This document shows, one piece after another, positions 7,142 through 15,155 of a stretch of 64,000 bases of DNA. Origin of the DNA: UBA5420 sp964485345 (lineage in GTDB: Bacteria > Bacillota > Limnochordia > Darwinibacteriales > Darwinibacteriaceae). The stretch's first letter is position 1. Each line of letters opens with the position of its first letter. The notes below the pieces were generated by a model, which was not told the origin of the DNA, searched no databases, and was given only the letters and a program-made list of their open reading frames with translations. Both the position numbers and the translations under genes were made by a program. The stretch is taken from the NCBI GenBank assembly GCA_964485345.1, contig CAZAJB010000004.1, positions 1-64,000 of the forward strand, in the 5' to 3' direction.

Positions 7142-7498
7142 ATGGATGTCTCAAAGGACTTAGTCGCCGCGTCGGCCACGCCTCTTATTTTAGCCATACT
7201 AAAACAACACGACAGCTATGGGTATGAAATAATCAGGAGAATTAGGGAGGCTTCCAACGATAAAATCATCTGGAGTGAAGGAATGTTATATCCGGTGCTG
7301 CACAGGTTGGAGAAAAACGGGTTTGTCGACTCCTACTGGCGAAAGGCAGAAACAGGACGCAAGCGAAAGTATTACTCCCTCAACGCAGAGGGGTTATTGG
7401 AACTAGAAAACCATACTCGGCAATGGGAAGTTGTGCATTCAACTTTAACTGCCACAATTCGCGACAGTAATCGCGAGAAGGGGGAACACGATGTTTGA
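7142..7498 (+). CDS. PadR-family transcriptional regulator
   Basis: The protein has 118 residues from the ATG at 7142, chosen because of the TGGAGG site before it and because homologues start at this point; a longer frame upstream runs through the promoter. It has the PadR winged helix: LILAILKQHDSYGYEIIRRI, IWSEGMLYPVLHRLEKNGFV, then the wing with GRKRKYYSLNAEGLLEL. It is a short s2-type PadR, a dimeric repressor usually relieved by a small ligand. It overlaps the permease-prefix gene by 8 bases and sits behind two operator-like repeats, so it probably represses its own operon. Confidence 0.9.
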   Translation: MDVSKDLVAASATPLILAILKQHDSYGYEIIRRIREASNDKIIWSEGMLYPVLHRLEKNGFVDSYWRKAETGRKRKYYSLNAEGLLELENHTRQWEVVHSTLTATIRDSNREKGEHDV

Positions 7499-8834
7499 TT
7501 TGGAGTTAAACATAACGTCTTGGTGTGACTATTTACGTGCCAGTGGCAAGCTAAGCGCGGACGATGTTGTGGAGTTAGATAACCACTTGCGAGACCTCGT
7601 TGATGAGTTGACAGAAGGCGGGCTTAGTGACGATGAAGCCTTCCTCATTGCAGTTAAACGATTAGGTAATGTCACCTATCTGTCCGAGGAGTATTCCAAA
7701 GTTAACACGGAAGATCTGTGGAAGCAGTTTCGGGTCGAGCCAGTCCCCCCGGCCGCTCAGAAGCGAGGTCAGCGTGACGTTTTGCTTGTCTTAACCCTCT
7801 CCCTTTCAGCTGGCACAATTGCCAAAATCGTAACCCTCTTTGGTTTAGAGATGGGTAGTCTTGCCTACTTCAAGAATCTAAGTTTCTTCATCATGCCCTT
7901 TATCGCTTTGTTCTTTGCTATGAAGCGCGGGATGAACAAGAAACTAGTGTGGCCTATCATCGCGATTTTTGCTGTCACAGCTGTAGTCATTAACCTCTTC
8001 CCATCGTATAGCCCGCACCACACTGAGACACTAGTAGGCATTCATCTTCCCATTATGTTGTGGCTCGTGACCGGAATAGCCTACATGGGGGAACAGTGGA
8101 AAACAAGTCAACACCGGATGAATTTCCTCCGTTTTACGGGTGAGAGCATCATCTACGGAAGCTTGATTCTCCTTGGGTTTATGGTTCTAATGCTTTTTAC
8201 CGCAGGGATTTTCCAATCTATTTCCATTGATATTGAACCCTTCTTTGAGAATTACCTACTCATCTATGGCGGCTGTGCTGCAGCAATGATCACGGTCTAT
8301 CTTGTTGAGACAAAAAAGAGTGTTGTCGAGAATTTCGCTCCCGTTCTGGCTAAGATCTTTAGCCCACTATTCTTCGTAGCCATGCTAGTCTTCCTACTTG
8401 CCGTTGTTGTCACTGGAAAGAGTCCTTTCGCTGAACGAGAGTTTTTGATCGGCTTTGACCTCATGTTGGTCTTGGTTTTAGGGATCGTTCTCTACACCAT
8501 CTCCGCCAGGAATATTCATGATCAGAGAAACCTCTTTGACTATATGAATGTGGCCTTGATTATTGCAGCCATAGTTGTAGACGGTGTTGCCCTATCGGCC
8601 ATTGCCTTCAGACTATCAGAGTATGGAATTAGCCCCAATAAAGTAGCTGCCTTGGGCGAAAACATCCTCTTATTGGTCAATCTCTCTGCACTTCTGTGGT
8701 TATACATTCGCTACTTCAGGGAAAAGGTTGAATTTAGGGCGATCGAGATCTGGCAAACAAGGTACCTAACCGTCTATGCAATCTGGATGGCTATCGTCGT
8801 ATTCCTGTTTCCCCTGGCCTTTCGCTTTTACTAG
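7491..8834 (+). CDS. Permease-prefix-domain membrane protein (target of the PadR regulator)
   Basis: The 447-residue protein starts with a soluble helical domain of about 75 residues (LDNHLRDLVDELTEGGLSDDEAFLIAVKRLG), the permease prefix domain found in many PadR-linked membrane proteins. After residue 90 there are about ten hydrophobic segments, most clearly near 93-115, 122-140, 147-163, 180-195, 215-245, 252-275, 285-315, 320-340, 350-375 and 420-445. No ATP-binding or known transporter motif is present. It overlaps padR by 8 bases, so translation is coupled. A sensor or transporter role is likely, with substrate unknown. Confidence 0.7.
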   Translation: MFDLELNITSWCDYLRASGKLSADDVVELDNHLRDLVDELTEGGLSDDEAFLIAVKRLGNVTYLSEEYSKVNTEDLWKQFRVEPVPPAAQKRGQRDVLLVLTLSLSAGTIAKIVTLFGLEMGSLAYFKNLSFFIMPFIALFFAMKRGMNKKLVWPIIAIFAVTAVVINLFPSYSPHHTETLVGIHLPIMLWLVTGIAYMGEQWKTSQHRMNFLRFTGESIIYGSLILLGFMVLMLFTAGIFQSISIDIEPFFENYLLIYGGCAAAMITVYLVETKKSVVENFAPVLAKIFSPLFFVAMLVFLLAVVVTGKSPFAEREFLIGFDLMLVLVLGIVLYTISARNIHDQRNLFDYMNVALIIAAIVVDGVALSAIAFRLSEYGISPNKVAALGENILLLVNLSALLWLYIRYFREKVEFRAIEIWQTRYLTVYAIWMAIVVFLFPLAFRFY

Positions 8835-8863
8835 AGCGAATCATTGCTTCCAATGTCATTGAC

Positions 8864-8900
8864 AAAAGGCCCTGTCCCAAAACTGGGCAGGGCCTTTATT
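8864..8900. terminator. Bidirectional terminator between the PadR operon and yueI
   Basis: AAAGGCCCTG-CCCA pairs with TGGG-AGGGCCTTT. There is a short T run on the plus strand and four T on the minus strand, serving both converging units. Confidence 0.8.
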
Positions 8901-8952
8901 GACAATTGGAGGAGCGGCCAGTTGCGCCGCACCTGTGCAATCCATTTCACGT

Positions 8953-9333
8953 TTACTCCTGTTCTGAGTAAAGAACCGGGATATCTACCGCATCCCGAGC
9001 GACTAAGAGCACCGCCACCTCGCCTTGGAGGTTGGGGTTCGAAACAATCGTAAAGTCTAGACCCTGTTTGCGGGCCTGGACCACAAGGGGCATCGCCCGG
9101 GTTCTGGCTCTTTTATGAATCACGAGCTCCACCCCACGGGGATCCTTCATGGCGTCCTCCATAACCTGCAGGCCCTTGGCTGTGAGAATCTGCCTAAAGG
9201 TGACCGCCTGGATCACCCGCTCCCTGAAAAAGCCTAAGAAGCGCCGTTTCTCATCTGGCTTGAGTTCCGGTATACCATGGATTCCTGATCGGATCGCCTT
9301 ATCTAGTTCCTGCGATTTTTTCGCACCGCGCAT
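8953..9333 (-). CDS. yueI: YueI family protein (DUF1694)
   Basis: This 126-residue cytoplasmic protein has the YueI pattern: the N-terminal GIHGIPELKPDEKRRFLGFFRERVIQAVT, the helix after it, and the C-terminal half with VELVIHKRARTRAMPLVVQARKQGL and FTIVSNPNLQGEVAVLLVARDAV. YueI is conserved in Bacillota and has an L7Ae-like fold, but its function is not established. The start has GGAGGG at good spacing, just after the terminator of tRNA-Leu. It converges on the permease-prefix gene through a shared terminator. Confidence 0.8.
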   Translation of the reverse strand: MRGAKKSQELDKAIRSGIHGIPELKPDEKRRFLGFFRERVIQAVTFRQILTAKGLQVMEDAMKDPRGVELVIHKRARTRAMPLVVQARKQGLDFTIVSNPNLQGEVAVLLVARDAVDIPVLYSEQE

Positions 9334-9350
9334 CTAGCATCCCTCCAGAC

Positions 9351-9373
9351 AAAAAAACACCTAGCGAAGGTGT
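9351..9373 (-). terminator. Terminator of tRNA-Leu
   Basis: On the minus strand ACACCT/AGGTGT with a 5-base loop is followed by seven T. It separates the tRNA from yueI. Confidence 0.75.
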
Positions 9374-9385
9374 GTTATCTACATG

Positions 9386-9471
9386 TGGTACCGGGGGAGG
9401 GGCTCGAACCCTCACGGGCGTTAGCCCAACGGATTTTAAGTCCGTAGCGTCTACCATTCCGCCACCCCGGC
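9386..9471 (-). tRNA. tRNA-Leu (anticodon TAA)
   Basis: The 86-nt minus-strand gene has an acceptor GCCGGGG paired with CCCCGGT (one G-U), a D-arm with TGGCGGAATGGTAGACGC, an anticodon loop CTTAAAA (anticodon TAA), a long variable arm TGGGCTAACGCCCG and a T-arm GGTTCGAGCC. The long variable arm is the class II form expected for Leu. CCA is encoded. A promoter lies 13 bases upstream. Confidence 0.97.
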
Positions 9472-9484
9472 GCATCCACAAGAT

Positions 9485-9514
9485 ATTATAGACCATTTAC
9501 ACGCCTTGTGTCAA
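9485..9514 (-). promoter_or_regulatory. Sigma-A promoter of tRNA-Leu
   Basis: TTGACA (9509-9514 on the minus strand), an 18-base spacer and TATAAT (9485-9490). Confidence 0.8.
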
Positions 9515-9516
9515 CT

Positions 9517-9579
9517 GCCCTTTTCAAACAGCAAACTGCTCGAAAAGGGCTTCTGATTTGACTTAAGGGGTCAAATCAG
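9517..9579. repeat. Two adjacent inverted repeats between tRNA-Leu and ppx
   Basis: GCCCTTTTC (9517-9525) pairs with GAAAAGGGC (9542-9550) and encloses a smaller AGCA/TGCT stem. Three bases on, CTGATTTGAC (9553-9562) pairs with GTCAAATCAG (9570-9579). Neither has a T run. They lie after the ppx stop and before the tRNA promoter. Confidence 0.6.
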
Positions 9580-9613
9580 TGCGGTCTGTTCTGCCTACGT
9601 CAACTTGCTACTA

Positions 9614-10504
9614 TCAGCATTCTAATGAAAGCAACCGAGCAGTCAGGAGATCCCCGGTACTTACCAGGATCCTAGAAAAACCCAGCAATCTTGCGGCCTC
9701 AACTAAAATGGCCGCTCCATAGACAATCACATCTTCCCGGCCGGCCTGCAAAGAGGAAATCCTGCGCCGTTCTTCTAAGGATAGTCTAACCAGCTTCATG
9801 TAGCAACTCTCAAGCTCCCCTAAAGAAAAGGCAAAACCCATGACTTGCTCATCATCATAGTGGAGCAGCTCTTGTTCAATGGCAGCCAGGCTTGTGGCGG
9901 TACCGCCCACTGCTACCAAAGTCTGTGGCTGAAAAGCCAGGTTTTTCTTGGCCAGGGGCAGGAGAATCCCGGCGATTTCCTCGGGAGCGGGAAGGCCATC
10001 TCCATAGCGCTCTAGCAGGCGAACCGCCCCGATTTGCAGACTGCCGCCTCCGAGGAGTTCGCCCGAGGTTCTACCGGTATAGATCTCGGTGCTTCCCCCG
10101 CCAATATCGACAACGGTGATGGGATCGGCAAGCTCTACACCCTCGAACGAAGCGAGGGCCCCCCGAAAGGACAACTCTGCCTCTGCTATACCGGAAAGGA
10201 CCTCAAGCTGCAGACCAAGGGCCTCTCTGACCAGCTCTACGAACTGCCCTTTGTTCTTGGCATCCCTCACGGCACTTGTGGCAAAAATCGCAGTGGGAGT
10301 GCCTGGGGGAATCAAAGCTACTAGCTCTCCTAGCGCATCTAGGGTGCGAACCATGGCGTCCTCCCTCAGCTCGCCTGAGGCATCGGTGCCTTGCCCGAGG
10401 CGGGTGACCCTGACCTCCCTCAGGAGCGGTTCCACCCGATCAGAATGGATTCTAGCCAGCAGTAAGCGCACCGAATTGGTTCCTACATCCAAAACAGCCC
10501 TCAT
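9614..10504 (-). CDS. Ppx/GppA family phosphatase (exopolyphosphatase)
   Basis: The 296-residue protein covers the two-domain ASKHA phosphatase core alone. It shows the phosphate-1 motif DVGTNSVRLL at 6-15, FATSAVRDAKN near 90, the phosphate-2 motif DIGGGSTE near 136, and the adenosine-like VAVGGTATSLAA near 200. Family members hydrolyse polyphosphate or (p)ppGpp. The additional C-terminal HD domain of E. coli Ppx is absent, as in the shorter Gram-positive enzymes. Its start overlaps the DUF501 stop by 4 bases, so the two genes are translationally coupled. Which of the two substrates it prefers cannot be seen. Confidence 0.88.
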   Translation of the reverse strand: MRAVLDVGTNSVRLLLARIHSDRVEPLLREVRVTRLGQGTDASGELREDAMVRTLDALGELVALIPPGTPTAIFATSAVRDAKNKGQFVELVREALGLQLEVLSGIAEAELSFRGALASFEGVELADPITVVDIGGGSTEIYTGRTSGELLGGGSLQIGAVRLLERYGDGLPAPEEIAGILLPLAKKNLAFQPQTLVAVGGTATSLAAIEQELLHYDDEQVMGFAFSLGELESCYMKLVRLSLEERRRISSLQAGREDVIVYGAAILVEAARLLGFSRILVSTGDLLTARLLSLEC

Positions 10505-11025
10505 GGGGTAAACTCCTCACACTGCTGGCTGGGACAATCCAGGGGCTTACTCAACACCGCCACCGCTTCGGCCCCAATGGGGTTTTCTCCTTGGGCCAGG
10601 TAGTCGGCTACATGGGTGTGCAAACACTTAACACCCTCAAAACCACGAATACCTCCTACACCTGTTTCTGCCAGCACCCGATAACGATCAGGATACTCCT
10701 CCCTGATATTCTCCCTCACAGACATGGGAATCAAGGCCAGACGATGCTGGGCATAGCTTTCATGGTTCTTCTTAACGAGGTCTGCAAACTCCGGCTCTGC
10801 CTGAATTCGCTGTTCAAAATGGGCGATCAGTCCTTCCGCCTCGAGCAAAGCTAACTCCTTACACAAGTAAGGGCAGGTTAGCCAGTACAGTGTGGGAAAG
10901 ATCTCGAGCCCCGAATAGGTAGCCGACACTGGCCGGGTTACAATCACCTGGGGATACCCATAGCCACAGCTGGTGTGCACACCCAATACTCCCCGTGGTT
11001 CTCTACCAAGCTGCTCTCGAATCAC
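10501..11025 (-). CDS. DUF501 domain protein
   Basis: The 174-residue product matches the DUF501 pattern: REPRGVLGVHTSCGYGYPQVIVTRP, FPTLYWLTCPYL, IRGFEGVKCLHTHVADYLAQGENPIG. It has conserved Cys and His (CGYG, CPYLC, KCLHTHVA) that could bind metal. Function is unknown, and the gene is often coupled to ppx, as here. The listed GTG has no ribosome-binding site. An AAGGAA further up suits a possible CTG start at 11061, in frame, which would add 12 residues (KYEKPDKATLA) that resemble the N-terminus of homologues. Confidence 0.75.
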   Translation of the reverse strand: MIREQLGREPRGVLGVHTSCGYGYPQVIVTRPVSATYSGLEIFPTLYWLTCPYLCKELALLEAEGLIAHFEQRIQAEPEFADLVKKNHESYAQHRLALIPMSVRENIREEYPDRYRVLAETGVGGIRGFEGVKCLHTHVADYLAQGENPIGAEAVAVLSKPLDCPSQQCEEFTP

Positions 11026-11080
11026 TGCTAGCGTTGCTTTATCGGGTTTTTCGTACTTCAGATCATCACTTCCTTAAAGG

Positions 11081-11102
11081 AAAAACACTCCCGCAGGAGT
11101 GT
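11081..11102 (-). terminator. Terminator after yabR
   Basis: ACACTCC/GGAGTGT with a 4-base loop, followed on the minus strand by five T. Confidence 0.8.
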
Positions 11103-11137
11103 CTAATTTTTGGAGAAAGGCATGTTGTCATCTCGAT

Positions 11138-11527
11138 CTACCTTGCGCCCCTGCCTCCCCGTTTCGAGTCTTGACTTTTCTTCAGAGCAACCTGACGTTC
11201 ATCGCTGTCTTTCATAAAACGCGACAAACGCTCCTCAAAATCTACAGGACTTGGTGCCTTCCTGCGAGGACCACGACGATCACGCGATGGCTTGGTAGGA
11301 TTCACCTGTTTAATAGACAGGCCAATCTTGCCTTCGCTCATATTAATGACTTTCACTTTAATAACATCGTTCTCGTTCAGAAAGTCCTTAATATCCTTCA
11401 CATAAGCATCTGCTACTTCAGAAATGTGGACTAAACCGGTTTTTCCATTGGAGAGTTCGACGAAAGCACCAAAATTGGTTATTCCGGTAACCTTCCCTTC
11501 GACAATGTTGCCGACATCAATTGACAT
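11138..11527 (-). CDS. yabR: S1 RNA-binding domain protein YabR
   Basis: The first 75 residues are one S1 domain (VGNIVEGKVTGITNFGAFVEL, GLVHISEVADAYVKDI, NENDVIKVKVINMSEGKIGLSIKQ). The remaining 55 are basic and low in complexity, ending RGGRGAR. The length (129) and place directly after divIC match B. subtilis YabR. It probably binds RNA or ribosomes; the exact role is unknown. It has its own consensus promoter, a GAGGAGG ribosome-binding site and a terminator, so it can be transcribed apart from divIC. Confidence 0.88.
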   Translation of the reverse strand: MSIDVGNIVEGKVTGITNFGAFVELSNGKTGLVHISEVADAYVKDIKDFLNENDVIKVKVINMSEGKIGLSIKQVNPTKPSRDRRGPRRKAPSPVDFEERLSRFMKDSDERQVALKKSQDSKRGGRGAR

Positions 11528-11583
11528 ACGTTAAAAAATTCCTCCTCTTGGATTTTGCCGTGCAGGGCACGCGACTACTTCAC

Positions 11584-11612
11584 ATTATATATTATCAGGC
11601 CATTTGTGTCAA
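11584..11612 (-). promoter_or_regulatory. Sigma-A promoter of yabR
   Basis: TTGACA (11607-11612), 17 bases, TATAAT (11584-11589), all on the minus strand. The leader that follows carries a small CGTGC/GCACG hairpin. Confidence 0.85.
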
Positions 11613-11617
11613 TATTC

Positions 11618-11935
11618 TTACCTTTTCTCCACATCATGCTCCACATCGCCCGAGAAGCTTTCTGATACTCGGTACAGCGTTTCACCAGGTTTCACCAGGC
11701 CCAGCTGCTCCCTAGCCACCCGTTCCACATTCTCTGGAGACTTCCATTCTTCAATCTCACGCTCTAAATCGTCCTTACGCATCTCTAAGACAACCAAGCG
11801 CTTCTCTAGAGCCTCGATTTCTTGCCGCAGCTTAAGGTTTGCCAATCCGCCTCTGGCAAAGCTGAATCCGACCCACAAAAGAATCACAAGGAGTATAATC
11901 CGCCAGGGCTGTATGCGCACGCGTTTTTTCGCCAT
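11618..11935 (-). CDS. divIC: Septum formation initiator DivIC/FtsL-type protein
   Basis: The 105-residue protein has a short basic cytoplasmic start, one membrane segment (about 12-28), a leucine-rich coiled coil (about 33-66) and the terminal motif ENVERVAREQLGLVKPGETLYRV, which defines the DivIC/FtsB family. DivIC assembles with FtsL and DivIB in the divisome and controls septal peptidoglycan synthesis. It lies between yabQ and yabR exactly as in B. subtilis, which supports naming it divIC rather than ftsL. Confidence 0.9.
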   Translation of the reverse strand: MAKKRVRIQPWRIILLVILLWVGFSFARGGLANLKLRQEIEALEKRLVVLEMRKDDLEREIEEWKSPENVERVAREQLGLVKPGETLYRVSESFSGDVEHDVEKR

Positions 11936-12021
11936 ATCCGAACATTCCCTCCTAGGAGAGTCTCCTAGCTCTTATCATTCCCCCCCGCCTGGACTTTTCC
12001 TGCACGATTCAGTACTTGCTT

Positions 12022-12471
12022 TCACTTTCTCCAGCGCAGTCTGGAGCGAAGGCGCCCCGTTCTTTTTCTGTGGGACCAGCTAAACCGGGCCTCTTGAATG
12101 AGAAGCACCGGAAAAGATACCAGCCAGAGGAAAAAAGAAAAGGCCAGATGCAAAAATCCCCCCACAACCTGCACCAGCCAAAGAAGGAAAGAGGTAATCA
12201 TGTCCGTGAGCAGCAAGCGATAAAAAAACAGCCCTAAAAGGAGGCCAATCAGCACATAGCCCCGTAGCTCTCCCCAATTGGCTAGAATGAGATAGAGTAC
12301 AATGATCGGAGTAATCAGGGCCCAAAAGAGCAGGTCTAAAATGGACGTGCTAATCAGGCCCGGACGCAAGATCCCCCGAATTACACGGAAAAAATCAAAG
12401 AAGAGTCCTAGGGTGATTCCTGCCAAGAGGACAATTGCAAAGGAGTAGAGTTGAGTGCCTAGCGATTCCAT
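12022..12471 (-). CDS. yabQ: Spore cortex biosynthesis protein YabQ
   Basis: The 149-residue membrane protein begins with LGTQLYSFAIVLLAGITLGLFFDFFRVIRG, the YabQ signature, and has four to five hydrophobic segments before a basic tail rich in Arg and Lys. YabQ sits in the outer forespore membrane and is needed for cortex formation in Bacillus. It is placed between yabP and divIC as in that genus. The gene follows yabP by 18 bases, an operon made late under mother-cell sigma control in the model organism. Confidence 0.9.
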   Translation of the reverse strand: MESLGTQLYSFAIVLLAGITLGLFFDFFRVIRGILRPGLISTSILDLLFWALITPIIVLYLILANWGELRGYVLIGLLLGLFFYRLLLTDMITSFLLWLVQVVGGFLHLAFSFFLWLVSFPVLLIQEARFSWSHRKRTGRLRSRLRWRK

Positions 12472-12489
12472 AGAGACACCTCGCCAGCC

Positions 12490-12774
12490 CTACTTAAATA
12501 GTCTAGCTAGTAAGCCTTTGCTGCGCTTTGCCAGCGAATCGCCTAAGTACTCCACCGATGCAATGTAGCCGCTGACAAGGAGATTACCCTTCTCTAAATT
12601 GAGCTCTTTAATATGGAGCTCCTCTCCTTGCACAACAAGACCTCCTAGCTCGGTCTCGAGCACAATTTCTCTGTCATCGAAACTCTCCACATGGATCACA
12701 CCATCGAGGGTTAATCGCTCTCTTTCGGCCAAGACCAATTGATGGCGAACATTATTCAGCCTCTTATCATCCAC
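12490..12774 (-). CDS. yabP: Sporulation protein YabP
   Basis: The 94-residue protein shows the YabP/YqfC fold pattern: HQLVLAERERLTLDGVIHVESFDDREIVLETELGGLVVQGEELHIKELNLEKGNLLVSGYIASVEY. These proteins are needed for cortex assembly during sporulation. It precedes yabQ by 18 bases and follows the SpoIID-like gene by 63 bases. The B. subtilis partner yabO (an S4 protein) is missing at the expected place, where the SpoIID-like gene is found instead. Confidence 0.9.
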   Translation of the reverse strand: MDDKRLNNVRHQLVLAERERLTLDGVIHVESFDDREIVLETELGGLVVQGEELHIKELNLEKGNLLVSGYIASVEYLGDSLAKRSKGLLARLFK

Positions 12775-12837
12775 TTCAGCTACCTCCTTGCCTAGAACAT
12801 GTTACTCCATTCTATGCAAGGGGTAGCCAGGTTAGAC

Positions 12838-13797
12838 TTACTCGTAAATGGTACGAATCTGCACATCTTGGAAAAAGGTCTTCACGATCTCCTCGGGACT
12901 GTTGCCTTCGTCCGCAAGCACATAGGCATCCCACTGGCTGAGGCCAACGCCGTGTCCATAGCCGGTGCCAGTCATGGTGAGGCTCCCGTCTTCGAAGACA
13001 AGGTCTCGCAGTAAGGCTGACTTCATCTTGGTAGAATCCACCGCCAGACGGAAGGAGGGCCCTGAAATGGTGTCTTCACCCTGGGTTCCTCGAACTGTAA
13101 AGAGCGTTACCCGCCCCGAGGGGCCTTTTTCTGTGATTTCTACGCTTTGGATATCCCCTACATTAAGACCCGTACTGGCCAAGAGATTCCGCAGTTCTCC
13201 TGCATTATATGTAGCAGTCCATTCTTTGACATCTTGTGGAATAGACTCACTGTCTGGTAACTTGACGCTGGCGGTAAAGGGCGGCTCCTCGTCCTTATAA
13301 TCCAGCCCCTCCTTGGCTCTGGCTGTGATTCCCCCAGAATAGGCATGAAACCAGCCCCGTACAAAGCGGTTTTCATAGGTCATTACCTTGCCCCGGGTCA
13401 TCTCCACACCCTGTTTGATCTCCTCCGTCACAGCCTGGGGGTTAAAGGCTTGGGTTTCTTGGATGGAAGTGGAGACATCGGCACCATACTTATCCTTCAC
13501 TCCCCCTGTTGCAATGAAATCCATGGTGAAGCTCCGGGCAAAGATGGCCTGGGCAGCATAGGCCTCCACCGGCCAATCGGGAAACATCTCGCCTGCCACC
13601 ACTGCCTGAATGTATTCTTCTAGGGCCATTTCCTGAATTTGACCCGTTTCATTGACATAGACAGTCAAGGTGGGTTCTTCCTGCAGATCCCTGACAATAT
13701 TGCGATCATCACCCGACCAACTAATCAAGACTGTGACGCTGGCAATGACCACCAGTACTAATCCGAGCACAATGGCGTGATTTCTCTTAAAGGCCAT
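12838..13797 (-). CDS. SpoIID/LytB-domain protein
   Basis: The protein has 319 residues from the ATG at 13797, which has AAGGAG at the right distance; the TTG two codons earlier is too close. One membrane anchor occupies about 9-28. The SpoIID domain follows, with LEEYIQAVVAGEMFPDWPVEAYAAQAIFARSF and the C-terminal signature GYGHGVGLSQWDAYVLAD. SpoIID is a lytic transglycosylase of the engulfment machinery, and LytB-type relatives modulate amidases. Its conserved Glu (VVAGEM) matches the catalytic acid of SpoIID. It sits just before yabP, which suggests a sporulation role; it may be a paralogue rather than SpoIID itself, since spoIIQ/spoIIID are not adjacent. Confidence 0.85.
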   Translation of the reverse strand: MAFKRNHAIVLGLVLVVIASVTVLISWSGDDRNIVRDLQEEPTLTVYVNETGQIQEMALEEYIQAVVAGEMFPDWPVEAYAAQAIFARSFTMDFIATGGVKDKYGADVSTSIQETQAFNPQAVTEEIKQGVEMTRGKVMTYENRFVRGWFHAYSGGITARAKEGLDYKDEEPPFTASVKLPDSESIPQDVKEWTATYNAGELRNLLASTGLNVGDIQSVEITEKGPSGRVTLFTVRGTQGEDTISGPSFRLAVDSTKMKSALLRDLVFEDGSLTMTGTGYGHGVGLSQWDAYVLADEGNSPEEIVKTFFQDVQIRTIYE

Positions 13798-13964
13798 AAG
13801 CAATCTCCTTTGTTTTTGTTAGTTTCACCAAAAGAGTGGCGTAAAATCGCTCGAAAAGCGGGTATTATCAAAGTTTTCGGGGAAAATATTACCACAGTTA
13901 GCAGGAGAACTCGAATAATCCTAGAATTACTGGGTATATTTCCACCTTAAGAGGAGGTTTATTT

Positions 13965-14243
13965 GTGAACAAAGCAGAGTTGATTGCTAGTGTGGCTGAC
14001 AAAGCAGGTATGACCAAAAAGGCAGCTGGCGAAGCGGTAGAAGCAGTATTTGCAGCTATTTCTGATTCATTGGCCCAAGAGGAGAAAGTAACCATCGTTG
14101 GCTTCGGTACTTTCGAAGTCAGACCTCGCCAAGAGCGCCAAGGTATCAATCCTTCCACCGGCAAACCCATTACGATTCCAGCCACGAAGGTTCCTGCCTT
14201 TAAACCAGGCAAGTCTCTCCGAGAAGTCGTAGCTCCTAAGTAA
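13965..14243 (+). CDS. hup: HU-family DNA-binding protein
   Basis: The 92-residue protein is a full-length HU: MNKAELIASVADKAGMTKKAAGEAVEAVF forms the dimer helices, and the beta arm is GFGTFEVRPRQERQGINPSTGKPI with the intercalating Pro, ending FKPGKSLREVV. HU bends and compacts DNA. It starts at GTG with GAGGAGG. Downstream is a two-hairpin repeat and then a terminator, so the transcript carries a structured 3' end. In Bacillus hup is elsewhere, but in many Clostridia it is next to mazG, as here. Confidence 0.95.
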   Translation: MNKAELIASVADKAGMTKKAAGEAVEAVFAAISDSLAQEEKVTIVGFGTFEVRPRQERQGINPSTGKPITIPATKVPAFKPGKSLREVVAPK

Positions 14244-14246
14244 AGA

Positions 14247-14294
14247 GACGTTTCACGTAGTGAGACTCCGAGGCGAATGCTTTGCATTCGTCAA
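14247..14294 (+). repeat. Dispersed two-hairpin repeat, copy A
   Basis: A 48-base element with hairpins GTTTCAC-GTA-GTGAGAC and CGAATGC-TTT-GCATTCG. Copy B (21548-21595) matches at 38 of 48 positions, and several differences preserve base pairing. Confidence 0.7.
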
Positions 14295-14302
14295 ATGTAT
14301 GA

Positions 14303-14328
14303 AGCCCCCTAAAGCTAGGGGGTTCTTT
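14303..14328 (+). terminator. Terminator of hup
   Basis: CCCCCT/AGGGGG stem with a 6-base loop, then TTCTTT. Confidence 0.75.
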
Positions 14329-14363
14329 ACTTTGTAGGCAAGAAAGGAGCTGAGGATACTGCC

Positions 14364-15155
14364 ATGAGCTGGTCGGATCTAGCGGAGATTATTGGCAAGT
14401 TACGCTCGCCTGAGGGTTGTCCCTGGGATAGAAAGCAGACCCACGAGAGTCTGAAGCGTTACTTGCTTGAAGAGACCTATGAACTATTTGAGGCCATTGA
14501 CGAAAAAGACGACGACGCCATCAAGGATGAACTGGGCGATGTACTTCTGCAGGTGCTGCTCCATGCTGAAATTGCTAGGGAAACCGGAGCTTTTTCCATC
14601 GATGATGTGATTGAGAACCTCAGTGAGAAAATGATCCGCCGCCATCCCCATGTCTTTACGGAGGCGTTGAACCTAGAAACACCGGAGCAGGTTGTGAAGA
14701 CCTGGGATGCCATAAAAAAGAGCGAGGAACATCTAGCCCAGCGAGTTTCGGTCCTTGATGGGGTTCCTAGCGTTTTTCCTGCCCTAATGCGGGCAGAAAA
14801 GATCCAGATGCGAGCGGCCAAGGTCGGCTTTGATTGGGACGAAGCACCAGATGTTGTGGAGAAGATCGAAGAAGAGCTCGGCGAACTCAAAGAGGCCATG
14901 GCCAAGGGTTCCCAGGCTGAACTTGAGGATGAGCTCGGTGACCTCTTGTTTGCCACGGTGAACTTGTCCCGCTTCATTGACGTGGATCCGGAGTTTGCCC
15001 TAGAAGGGGCGACAGCCAAATTCAGCAAGCGCTTCCACCTCGTAGAGGCCTATGCTAAGGAAGAAGGCGTGGACCTGAAGGATCTCAACCTCGACGAGCT
15101 CAATTTGCTCTGGGATCGGGCCAAGGATCAGCTGCGCAAGAACCCCCAGGCCTGA
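14364..15155 (+). CDS. mazG: MazG nucleoside triphosphate pyrophosphohydrolase
   Basis: The 263-residue protein carries two MazG repeats. The first has CPWDRKQTHESLKRYLLEETYELFEAID and KDELGDVLLQVLLHAEIA, with the EExxE...ExxD metal site. The second has EEELGELKEAM and ELEDELGDLLFATVNLSRF. MazG hydrolyses (d)NTPs to monophosphates and pyrophosphate. In B. subtilis yabN the same module is fused to an N-terminal tetrapyrrole methylase-like domain; that domain is absent here. It converges with yabM, and the two stop regions overlap by 28 bases. Confidence 0.93.
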   Translation: MSWSDLAEIIGKLRSPEGCPWDRKQTHESLKRYLLEETYELFEAIDEKDDDAIKDELGDVLLQVLLHAEIARETGAFSIDDVIENLSEKMIRRHPHVFTEALNLETPEQVVKTWDAIKKSEEHLAQRVSVLDGVPSVFPALMRAEKIQMRAAKVGFDWDEAPDVVEKIEEELGELKEAMAKGSQAELEDELGDLLFATVNLSRFIDVDPEFALEGATAKFSKRFHLVEAYAKEEGVDLKDLNLDELNLLWDRAKDQLRKNPQA

